Shown here piece after piece: positions 35,739 through 43,319 of a DNA stretch of 64,000 nucleotides. Under the pieces are notes generated by a model. It saw only the letters and a program-made list of their open reading frames with translations, ran no database searches and was not told where the DNA came from. Positions within the stretch are counted from its first letter, which is position 1, and every line of letters begins with the position of its first letter. The translations under genes were made by a program, and so were the position numbers. The DNA comes from Frankia sp. AgB32 (GTDB taxonomy: Bacteria > Actinomycetota > Actinomycetes > Frankiales > Frankiaceae), in contig NZ_JALKFX010000015.1 of the NCBI RefSeq assembly GCF_023243045.1, positions 23,630 to 87,629 of the forward strand, written 5' to 3'.

Positions 35739-36239
35739 TCATTCGCGGCCGTCCAGCCAGTCCCGGACCCGCCCCCGCCGCACCCGCCACTGGTGGCCGA
35801 CCTTGCGGGCCGGGATCGCTCGCTCCGAGAGCAGTTTCAGGACCGTGCTCTCGGACAGCCGCAACCAGGCGACCAGTTCATCGACGGTGAGCACCTCGTC
35901 GTCGTCCGACGGGCGCGCCGCTGGCTGCGCCGCGCCCGGCCCGGTCGCCCCGCCCCCACCGGATGCCGCGCCGGCGGTTGCCGCGCCGGCGGTTGCCGCG
36001 CCGGCGGTTGCCGCGCCGGCGGAGGTGCCCGGTGACGCGGCGGGTGGCAGACCGACCGACCTGGCCGCGTTGGCCGAGCTGCCGCGGGGCCGGACGGCCC
36101 CGCCGGACGCGGCGCGAGGCGACACCGGGCCGACTGGCGCGGGCCAGCCGGACGCGGGCGGCGCACCCTGCGGGCCGGCCGGACGCCCGACCCGACCGGA
36201 CGGACGGGGGGAGGACATCGAGAAGCCATCCTGCGCCAC
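35739..36239 (-). CDS. Excisionase/BldC-like helix-turn-helix protein
   Basis: 166 residues. The first 105 are a Pro/Ala/Gly/Ser low-complexity region with an AATAG repeat. The C-terminal 60 residues are an excisionase-type winged HTH (MerR-like): EVLTVDELVAWLRLSESTVLKLLSERAIPARKVGHQWRVRRGRVRDWL. Small proteins of this type include Xis and the developmental regulator BldC, which binds phased direct repeats. GTG 36239 is chosen for AAGGGAG six bases upstream; ATG 36218 is internal. It is divergent from the ParA-like gene and probably controls the block. Confidence 0.78.
   Translation of the reverse strand: MAQDGFSMSSPRPSGRVGRPAGPQGAPPASGWPAPVGPVSPRAASGGAVRPRGSSANAARSVGLPPAASPGTSAGAATAGAATAGAATAGAASGGGGATGPGAAQPAARPSDDDEVLTVDELVAWLRLSESTVLKLLSERAIPARKVGHQWRVRRGRVRDWLDGRE
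35965..36024 (-). repeat. Four 15-bp tandem units inside the HTH gene
   Basis: GCCGCGCCGGCGGTT is repeated four times (the last ends GAG), encoding the AATAG/ATAGA stretch of the low-complexity N-terminal half. Confidence 0.85.
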
Positions 36240-36560
36240 CCGACGCTCCCTTCACTGTTTGCTCCGCCGCACGATCAACGTTGCGCCGCTACTCGGCCCC
36301 CGGCCACCCCCGCCGACCCCGGTCCCACTCGACTACGCACACCCAGCCAGGCCACCGGTTCGCAGGGGTGACCCGTCCCGCACTCTCACGTTCCGGCTCC
36401 GAAAACTACACCGACCCACTTGTCATGGGTAGCCTCAACCAAAGCTTGTCATACTCGAATGGCTCGTGTTACATCGATCCGACCGCAGCCAAAGATAAGT
36501 AACCGTAAGTAACCTTAACTGGCACTAGCTAGCCTGAGAGAGCCGGGAGGGCGACGGCGC
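36240..36560. other. 321-base divergent regulatory region of the secretion-like operon
   Basis: No gene seen. The right half is noticeably AT-richer than its surroundings. It holds CTTGTCAT twice (36419 and 36445), CATGGGTAGCC at 36424, and a tandem 10-bp repeat at 36496-36515. These are candidate promoter and operator elements for the ParA-like operon and the divergent HTH gene. Confidence 0.55.
36496..36520 (+). promoter_or_regulatory. 10-bp tandem direct repeat (TAAGTAACC)
   Basis: TAAGTAACCG (36496) is followed immediately by TAAGTAACCT (36506) and a partial TTAACT (36515), giving a 10-bp phase, 41-65 bases before the ParA-like start. The word resembles the minus-strand repeat ATGAGTAAC near 33.52 kb. 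Confidence 0.5.
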
Positions 36561-39032
36561 GTGAGCGATGTGCCACAGGCACCGCACGGTGAGGAAGGTG
36601 ACGCGCGGCCGGTCTCCCTCATCGGGGCCCGCCTGCCCACCGCGGCCTCCCGTTCCCAGCGGCTGTCCGACCACGAGAACCAGTACGGCCCAGGCGGTGC
36701 GCCGGCCAGCGACGACACCGAGTCGTCCCTCTACCCCCGTTCCGGCCGCCGTCGACACCGGCGGCGAGCTGAGTCGGAAGCGCCCGAACCACCCGACGAG
36801 GCGTGGCAGAGCGAGGCGTTCCACCTCGATGATGCGACATCCACGAACGAATCGGATGCGGAACGTGCGAGCGCAGCCGAGGTCACGTCCGGGTCACGCG
36901 CCGGCGCCGCGGGCGGCGCGAAATCCGACGACGCCGCGGCCCAGAACCCCGCGGGGGGTGGTCGGACCCGGCGGACCGGCCGACCGGCGGCGATCGCGCC
37001 GCGCGGCCAGGGAGAATCCGCCCGGCACCGAGCCTCCACGGGCACCGCCGATCAGACGGGCTCCCCGCGTTCGACCCCGGCGGACACCCCACCCACCACC
37101 GCGGCGCAGCCCGCTCCGAACACGCAGCGCACTCGGCCGCCGCGCGCGTCCGCCCCGCCCCGCCCCAGCGCAGCCCAACCCACACCAGCCGTCCAGCCCA
37201 CACCAGCCACACCCGCCACACCGGCGTCCGGCGTGGGCGGCGACGGCGCTTCGCTCCGCGCCACAGAGCCGCCGTCTGACCCTGGCATCACCGTCGGTGA
37301 CCCATCCAAGGCGATCCAGAAAAGCTCCGCCGACCCCTCGACCGCCGCTGCTCCCCTCGCCGCCACCGAGATCGTCGCGATCGGCGACTCCATCACCGTC
37401 ACCGGTTCCATCGCGGCGGCCAGCCCGGTCGAACCAACCCAGTCGTCGCGCCCGACGCCGACGGACCCGCTGACCGGACCCGTCTCCTTCCCGCACCTCG
37501 AGAAGGACGAGCGCGAGCCGACCCGCGCGCTGCTCCCGAACCAGCCGGAAACGTCGACTCGCGACCAGGACTCGGCGGCGGCCGCCCCGCCCGTCCCCGT
37601 CTCGCCGACGCACAGCAGGCTCCCAGCGGTCGCGCCACCGTCGGCCGACCCGCACCCGGCTCCGCCGCTGGCCCCCGACGTCCCGCTGGACCCGCTCGCC
37701 CGCCAGACGCCGGCGCCAGGCTCGCCGCTGCCCGCCTCCCGCCCGAGCCCCCCGGTCAGGACGCCCGCGCCCACCGGCAAGCCAGCCGCGATCCGGCCGG
37801 ACCAGCCGGCTGCCGAGCCGCGGTCATGGCGTGGCGGGCGGGATCTCGAACCGCGCGAGGAAATCCCGGTTCGCCTCTCCGCCCGCGACCGTGCCCGCAT
37901 CCCGCTCCCGGGGTCCTGGCGGATCGCCGTCACCTCCCTGTTCCCCTACTCGGGGACGACGACGCTGGCCGGGGTGATCGGCCTGACCCTGACCGGGATG
38001 CGGGCCCATCCGGTCCTCGCGGTCGACCTCTGGCCGGGCGAGCCCGCCGAACCGGTGGCCACCTCGCCGTCGTCCGCCGACGAGGACGAGCCCAGAGGGG
38101 ACCCGCTGACGAGCCGCGTCGGTTCGGCGGGAACGACCAACATCGCCGACGTCCTCGCCCATCAGGCGGGTGACGGGGCGGCCACCGAGCTACGTCTGAT
38201 GATCGCTGGCCAGCGTGGGGGCGGCGCGCGGGACCTCGACGTCCTCCCACTCAGAACGGACGCCGGCCGGTTCGCGCAACCACCACGGCGGGACGGGGCG
38301 CCGGCGGAGCCGGATGTGCCGGTCCTCGCCGGCGCGGACCAGCACGTCGCCCCTGGCGGCCTGCGGTCGGTGCTCGGCCTGCTCGCCCACTCGTATCCCC
38401 TCGTCCTCGTGGACGCGCCGACCGAGGCGCCGCTGACCGATGTGGCGGTCGCGGCGGCGGACCTCGTCGTCCTCGTCACCCTCGCCACCGCGGCCGACCT
38501 CGAAGCCACGATCATGCGGCTGCGGGCGTTCCGCGAGGCGGCCGGCGACGGCCCCGCCGGTGACGGCGCCCCGCCCATCGTCGCGGCGATCGTCGCCCCC
38601 CGCCGCGGCCGTCCGTCGCCACGTACCCGGGCCGCCGCGGCCCGGCTCGGCCGGCAGGTGGAGGCGCTGGTACGGATCCCCTACGACCCGCGGCTGGACC
38701 CCAGCCGGCACACTCCGGTCCGCATCCCCCGACTACGCCGACGAACTCGCCGCGCCTACCTGCGCCTCACCGCAGCAGCGGTCGAAAACCTGTTCATCCT
38801 CGCAAAAGCCGAGGTAGGAGCTTCAGGGAAGACCAGGGAAGGGCCAGCCGGAGCCTCATCCGGCGCCATCCGGCCGATCACGACACGTACCCAGAGCGGC
38901 GCGACGAGCGGCCCACCGGCCACTACCAGGGATCACGACGCATCGATCGGCGTATCATTCGGCGACCTACGGTCACCAACGGCACCCTCACGGATCGCCG
39001 GACCGGATCGTCCGGGCGAGCCCCGCCCGTGA
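36561..39032 (+). CDS. ParA/MinD-like ATPase-fold protein with long disordered N-terminus and degenerate P-loop
   Basis: 823 residues. The first 430 or so are disordered, rich in Pro, Ala, Ser and Thr. The C-terminal half has the MinD/ParA fold: a first strand and P-loop region (WRIAVTSLFPYSGTTTLAGVIGLTL), HPVLAVDLWPGEP at the switch I position, LVLVDAPTEAPLTDVAVAAADLVVLV at the Walker B/switch II position, and AAIVAPRR. The normal KGGxGKTT is replaced by PYSGTTT, lacking both lysines, so ATP hydrolysis is doubtful. EspI-like proteins of ESX systems share the Pro-rich plus MinD layout. GTG 36561 has GGGAGG eight bases upstream. First gene of the secretion-like operon. Confidence 0.75.
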   Translation: MSDVPQAPHGEEGDARPVSLIGARLPTAASRSQRLSDHENQYGPGGAPASDDTESSLYPRSGRRRHRRRAESEAPEPPDEAWQSEAFHLDDATSTNESDAERASAAEVTSGSRAGAAGGAKSDDAAAQNPAGGGRTRRTGRPAAIAPRGQGESARHRASTGTADQTGSPRSTPADTPPTTAAQPAPNTQRTRPPRASAPPRPSAAQPTPAVQPTPATPATPASGVGGDGASLRATEPPSDPGITVGDPSKAIQKSSADPSTAAAPLAATEIVAIGDSITVTGSIAAASPVEPTQSSRPTPTDPLTGPVSFPHLEKDEREPTRALLPNQPETSTRDQDSAAAAPPVPVSPTHSRLPAVAPPSADPHPAPPLAPDVPLDPLARQTPAPGSPLPASRPSPPVRTPAPTGKPAAIRPDQPAAEPRSWRGGRDLEPREEIPVRLSARDRARIPLPGSWRIAVTSLFPYSGTTTLAGVIGLTLTGMRAHPVLAVDLWPGEPAEPVATSPSSADEDEPRGDPLTSRVGSAGTTNIADVLAHQAGDGAATELRLMIAGQRGGGARDLDVLPLRTDAGRFAQPPRRDGAPAEPDVPVLAGADQHVAPGGLRSVLGLLAHSYPLVLVDAPTEAPLTDVAVAAADLVVLVTLATAADLEATIMRLRAFREAAGDGPAGDGAPPIVAAIVAPRRGRPSPRTRAAAARLGRQVEALVRIPYDPRLDPSRHTPVRIPRLRRRTRRAYLRLTAAAVENLFILAKAEVGASGKTREGPAGASSGAIRPITTRTQSGATSGPPATTRDHDASIGVSFGDLRSPTAPSRIAGPDRPGEPRP

Positions 39033-39045
39033 GAAAGGAACCGCG

Positions 39046-39462
39046 ATGATCCACGACGCCGCCTCCGCCCAGGCGACCGTCTTCCTTGCCGCCGTGCAGG
39101 TGAAGCCGGACGACTCGAAGGCGCCTGGCATCAACGCACTGAAAGACCTGGTCAACGGCTTGGCTGCCTATGCCGTGATCGCCGCCGTGGCCGCCGTGCT
39201 CCTCGGCGGTATTGCCTGGGCACTCGGCGAACGGATGGGCCTTGAGCGAGCATCCACGGTCGGAAAGAGCGGGGTCATCGCGGGCTTCGGCCTGGCATTC
39301 CTCGTCGGCGCCGCCGCCGCCTTCATCAACTTCTTCCTGGTGACCGGCGCAACGGCCACCGCCCCTGCGCCCAACCCGGGTGGCCAGCGCCCGCCGGCCG
39401 TCGAACTCACCGTCGCCGTTGACCCCGGCGTGGTCCATGACCCAGCATCCCCCCTGTTCTAA
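39046..39462 (+). CDS. Two-helix membrane protein of type IV secretion loci (DUF6112-like, VirB2-pilin-sized)
   Basis: 138 residues. A hydrophobic N-terminal stretch is followed by two strong membrane helices, about 40-60 (LAAYAVIAAVAAVLLGGIAWAL) and 76-100 (GVIAGFGLAFLVGAAAAFINFFLV), with a short basic loop between. A Pro-rich tail follows. The size and layout match VirB2/TrbC pilins and the actinobacterial DUF6112 group found next to VirB4-like genes; the family name is from pattern memory. A GAAAGGA lies seven bases before the ATG. It starts 13 bases after the ParA-like stop. Confidence 0.75.
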   Translation: MIHDAASAQATVFLAAVQVKPDDSKAPGINALKDLVNGLAAYAVIAAVAAVLLGGIAWALGERMGLERASTVGKSGVIAGFGLAFLVGAAAAFINFFLVTGATATAPAPNPGGQRPPAVELTVAVDPGVVHDPASPLF

Positions 39463-39531
39463 CCGGTTCCCCGGGTGCACGCGGGCGGACATTGCGATGA
39501 TGACCGCACCGTCTTGTGAGGGGAGTGGGCG

Positions 39532-40332
39532 TTGCCGGGTTATACGGATACCGTAGCCAGACGCCTGATCATGATCATCGCTACCGCCAGCGCGGTTAGC
39601 GTGGTCTGCGGAGTGCTGATCGGCCGCTACGCCATCCCAGACAACAGCGCCGCCCCGGGCCCCACCTCCGCCGCGCCAAGTTCCAGCCCTAGCGAGCCCG
39701 CGAGCAAGCCGGCACCGTCCGCCACGGCGCTTGTGCCAACCTCTCCTACTCCATCGACATCAACGTCGGGTGACTCTGGAACCACAGAAAGTACAGTCCC
39801 GGGAACGCCGACGCGCATCAACCAGTACGGAATACCCATTGGATATCCCCGTACGCAGGCGGGCGCGGTCAGCGCATGCGCAAATTATGACGCGATCAAC
39901 GGGAAGCTTCAAAACCGCGAGCCAACAACAATTAGAAATATGTACGCATCAATCGCAACACCAGAGGCATCCAAAAAGCTCTCTGATCTAATAATCGAGA
40001 ACGACAAGAAAAGCGCTAAGACATACGGAGTACCTTCGATTCAAGCCCCGAACTTTGGCTTCATCGGTCGCGCGACCGGATATTCGGTACAGTCTTACAC
40101 TCAAGACGATGCCAATGTCACCATCTGGGGCGTTCTAGGCTTTGGCATTTACAACAGTACAGATGCAAATCTATCCCCTAAGGAAGGCTGGGCGACAGAT
40201 ACTTGTCGCGTCATCTGGAGCGACGGCGACTGGAAACTTGACGATGCGGGCGATGGTCCCGCGAATCCCGCAATTACCGATCGCGCTGCCGAAGGTTTCA
40301 AGGAATTTCTATTGGTCGGAGCTGGGACGTGA
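39532..40332 (+). CDS. Single-pass protein with outer domain, VirB8-like candidate
   Basis: 266 residues. An N-terminal helix (LIMIIATASAVSVVCGVLIGRYAI, about 12-35) anchors it. A Ser/Pro/Thr linker follows, then an outer domain of about 160 residues (GAVSACANYDAINGK..GFIGRATGYSVQSYTQDDANVTIWGVLG..TDTCRVIWSDGDWKLDDAGDGP) with two cysteines. The final WKL strand and position in the operon fit VirB8/NTF2-like components. This is inference. Codons in the second half are far richer in A and T than in the neighbours (for example ACAACAATTAGAAATATG). TTG start with GTGAGGGGAG upstream. The stop overlaps the next gene's GTG. Confidence 0.68.
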   Translation: MPGYTDTVARRLIMIIATASAVSVVCGVLIGRYAIPDNSAAPGPTSAAPSSSPSEPASKPAPSATALVPTSPTPSTSTSGDSGTTESTVPGTPTRINQYGIPIGYPRTQAGAVSACANYDAINGKLQNREPTTIRNMYASIATPEASKKLSDLIIENDKKSAKTYGVPSIQAPNFGFIGRATGYSVQSYTQDDANVTIWGVLGFGIYNSTDANLSPKEGWATDTCRVIWSDGDWKLDDAGDGPANPAITDRAAEGFKEFLLVGAGT

Positions 40333-41708
40333 CCGAGGGCACCGTAGTTCTTGCCGGAAGCTTCAAGGATCTCAATCCACTCAACGCACTTAAGGGTGCG
40401 ATTGGGTCGAGTGTTGATGCTTACTTCAATTCGATGGGGACGGCGTTCTGCGGGATGGCCGCGGACCTTTCCAGCTCCGTGTTCAGTTTCGCTTCACAGA
40501 AGACGGCCATCGATCTCAACGCCGACTACGTCGTTCAGAACTACAACATCGCGTTCGGGATCGCGGTCCTGATCGTCACGGGTCTCTTCCTGTGCGCAGC
40601 CATCATGGGCGCGGTACGCGGTGATCCACACGTCTTCACCCGTGCCGCGGCGGCAACCGGTACGGCGATCCTTGGCTCCTTCGTGGCGCTCGCCCTCCTG
40701 CAGATGATCCTCACCGCGTCGGACGGGATGGCAGACGCGTTCGGTGACGGGAAACCGCTGGGGTCGACGCTGGTGGCCCAGTTGCGCGCGCTCCCGGAAC
40801 AGGGCAACTTCGCGCTCGACCTCGTCCTGTCACTTCTCGTGGCAATGTTCTCTTTCGCGCTGTTCGTGGTGCTCTATATCCGCAAGGTCGCCATCATTGT
40901 GATGGCCGTCTTCATCCCGTTGTACCTCGCCGGTCAGCCGACGATGTCCACCAGCGCCTGGATCAAGCGCGCTACCGAGATTCTCCTGGCGCTGATCTTC
41001 GCCAAGCCCGTCATCTATGCGATCTTCACGCTGGGCGCGGGGATGGCTAGTGATTCCACTGGATCCACGGTGGACCAGACGCTGACGATCCTCAGCGGAA
41101 CCGTCGTGATGATCGCCGCCGTGTTCGCGCCGTTCGTCCTCATGCATCTGATGGGATTTGCGGACGTTCACCTGATGAGGGCCGTCGGCTCGGCGGGTCG
41201 GCGGAGCGCGGCCTCCTTTGGTCAGGGTGCCGGCGCGTTGCTGGGATCGACATCGCGAGACACGTTCCGGGGAATCGGCGCCCGGATGCAGACGCGCAAC
41301 CGCGGCGTTCTCGGCGACGCCGGCGGTGGCGGCGGCATTGGCGCACAGCCCGGCCTTGCCCGACCTGCCGCCGCCGTGCGTGGCGGACGCGGCGGCGGCT
41401 CGCCCATCGGCGCGCCCGCTCGGCCGGGCTCCGCGACCACAGCCGTGCGCGGTGGCACGGCCAGCCGGCCCCGCCCGGCCCGGGTCGGCGCCACTGCCGC
41501 CAGCGCCCCCGCGCGGCAACCCAGCCGGACAGCCATCGGGGTCGGCGCGTCCTCCCGAGCCGCGTCGACCACTCGGGTCGCCCCGGCCAGGAACGGCACG
41601 TCGGCGCGGTCGGCTCCGGCCATCGCGGCCCGGCCAGCGGCCGCCCCGCCAGCCGCCCCGGCGCGGGTGGCGGCCCCCAAGACACCGCCCTCCCGAACCA
41701 ACCGGTAG
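40329..41708 (+). CDS. Polytopic membrane protein, VirB6/TrbL-like
   Basis: 459 residues. After a periplasmic-type start there are about six membrane helices between residues 75 and 285 (IAFGIAVLIVTGLFLCAAIMG, TGTAILGSFVALALLQMIL, LVLSLLVAMFSFALFVVLYI, VAIIVMAVFIPLYLAG, ILLALIFAKPVIYAIFTLGA, VVMIAAVFAPFVLMHLM). A long Ala/Arg/Pro-rich basic tail of about 160 residues follows, as in TrbL proteins, where it probably faces the cytoplasm. VirB6/TrbL forms the inner-membrane channel base of type IV secretion. GTG 40329 overlaps the previous stop (GTGA). Confidence 0.78.
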   Translation: MTEGTVVLAGSFKDLNPLNALKGAIGSSVDAYFNSMGTAFCGMAADLSSSVFSFASQKTAIDLNADYVVQNYNIAFGIAVLIVTGLFLCAAIMGAVRGDPHVFTRAAAATGTAILGSFVALALLQMILTASDGMADAFGDGKPLGSTLVAQLRALPEQGNFALDLVLSLLVAMFSFALFVVLYIRKVAIIVMAVFIPLYLAGQPTMSTSAWIKRATEILLALIFAKPVIYAIFTLGAGMASDSTGSTVDQTLTILSGTVVMIAAVFAPFVLMHLMGFADVHLMRAVGSAGRRSAASFGQGAGALLGSTSRDTFRGIGARMQTRNRGVLGDAGGGGGIGAQPGLARPAAAVRGGRGGGSPIGAPARPGSATTAVRGGTASRPRPARVGATAASAPARQPSRTAIGVGASSRAASTTRVAPARNGTSARSAPAIAARPAAAPPAAPARVAAPKTPPSRTNR

Positions 41709-41816
41709 GCAGTGAGCGAAAACCAGGCACGTAGTTGTGCTGACCAGCGGCGGCGGGCGGTTCACGCGCGCCGCCGCCGGGCCAGACGAGCCGACAAGCG
41801 GCGAGTGAGGTAGTCA

Positions 41817-43319
41817 ATGGTCGCTGAACGCAGTTACCGGTTCGGACCCCTCGAGCGTGGTGGCGTCATGCTCGGCATGCGCTGGCCGCAGCTCAGTCTG
41901 ATGATCGGTGTGATGCTCTGCGTCCTTGGCGCATTGCGATCACCCTTGGTAACAGTTCCGATCTGGGTGCTGCTTGCGGTGGCCCTGCTGTTCGTCGCCT
42001 TCGTCCGGGTGGAGGATCGTAATCTCGACCAGTGGGTGCCGATCCTGTTCGGCTTCACGATGCAGAAGGTGACGGGCGAAACGGTGTTCCGTGGCGCGTT
42101 CTTCCGGCTCGGGTCCGGGGATGACCGGATCAGCCGCACGGTCCTGCCTGGGCCGCTGTCGTCACTGGTGATGCTCTCCGTGCCAGTGGGCGGAAGCCGG
42201 TACGTGGCGGTCGTCAAGGACGCGAAGAAGCAGACCTACACGGCTGTCCTCCAGGTGCGGGGCAGCCAGTTCGCGCTGCTGGAGTCCGGCGACCAGCAGG
42301 CGCGGGTCGACGCCTGGGGCGAACTGCTCGCCGGGCTCACCTCCGGCGGCGGGCGCCTGTCGCGGATCCAGTGGCTGGAACGCACCCTGCCGGACTCCGG
42401 CGACCAGTTGCAACGGCACTGGCGGGTCCGCGGCCACCACGACGACTCGTGGGCCGCCACCGCCTACCAGCAGGTGATCGACGCGGCCGGTCCGGTCGCG
42501 CAGCGGCACGAGACGTACCTGTCGTTCCAGTTGCGGGCGAAGGACGCCCGCCGGGCGATCCAGCGGGCCGGCGGCGGCGACCAGGCTGCCTGCGGGGTGC
42601 TGCTCGGCGAACTGCGCACGATGGAGGCCGCGCTCGCACGGGCGTCGATCAGCACGGTCGGCTGGCTGCCACCCCGGGCACTGGCCGCGGTCATCCGCAC
42701 GACCTACGATCCGTACTCGATCGAGATGATCGACGCCCGCGGCGGCGCCAGCACGGACCTCGCCGGCGGTCTGAAGGGGCTCGCTTCCGGTGTCGACCCG
42801 GCGATCGCCGGCCCGGTGCGAACCGTCACCGCCTGGGATCACTACCGGACCGACTCCGGCTTCCACACCACCTACTGGATCAACGGCTGGCCCCGGGTTC
42901 CCTCTCCCGCCGCGTTCCTCGCTCCCCTGCTGATGGAGACGACCTGCCGGCGGACAGTCTCGCTGATCGTCGAACCGCTGCCCGGCCGCAAGGCCGAGAA
43001 GGCGGTGAACCGACGGCGGATGGCGCACCTCGGCGAACAGCAGATGCGCGACAAGGTCGGCAAGGTCACGACGCAGCGGGACGTGGCCGAGGCCGACGAG
43101 GTGGAGCGCCGCGAGCAGGAGCTCATCGCCGGTTTCGGCGCGTTCCGCTTCCACGGCTTCGTCACGGTCTCCGCGGACGATCTCGACGGCCTCGCCGACG
43201 CGTGCGGCGAGGCGGAGACCCTGGCCTCCCGCAGCCGCCTGGAGATGGTGCGCCTCGTCGGCGAGCAGGACCAGGGCTTCAGCATCGGGGCACTACCGCT
43301 CGCGGTCGGCGTCGCATGA
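41817..43319 (+). CDS. SCO6880-family protein (VirB3/PrgI-like membrane start plus large cytoplasmic domain)
   Basis: 500 residues. Two membrane helices at about 26-45 and 46-63 (LSLMIGVMLCVLGAL, PIWVLLAVALLFVAFV) resemble VirB3/PrgI proteins. They are followed by a large soluble domain (RNLDQWVPILFGFTMQKVTG.., SLVMLSVPVGGSRYVAVVKD, TYWINGWPRVPSPAAFLAPLL). The layout matches the actinobacterial SCO6880 group named after Streptomyces coelicolor. Members sit directly before a VirB4-like ATPase, and the pair may act as a split VirB3-VirB4. The stop overlaps the next start (ATGA). Confidence 0.8.
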   Translation: MVAERSYRFGPLERGGVMLGMRWPQLSLMIGVMLCVLGALRSPLVTVPIWVLLAVALLFVAFVRVEDRNLDQWVPILFGFTMQKVTGETVFRGAFFRLGSGDDRISRTVLPGPLSSLVMLSVPVGGSRYVAVVKDAKKQTYTAVLQVRGSQFALLESGDQQARVDAWGELLAGLTSGGGRLSRIQWLERTLPDSGDQLQRHWRVRGHHDDSWAATAYQQVIDAAGPVAQRHETYLSFQLRAKDARRAIQRAGGGDQAACGVLLGELRTMEAALARASISTVGWLPPRALAAVIRTTYDPYSIEMIDARGGASTDLAGGLKGLASGVDPAIAGPVRTVTAWDHYRTDSGFHTTYWINGWPRVPSPAAFLAPLLMETTCRRTVSLIVEPLPGRKAEKAVNRRRMAHLGEQQMRDKVGKVTTQRDVAEADEVERREQELIAGFGAFRFHGFVTVSADDLDGLADACGEAETLASRSRLEMVRLVGEQDQGFSIGALPLAVGVA

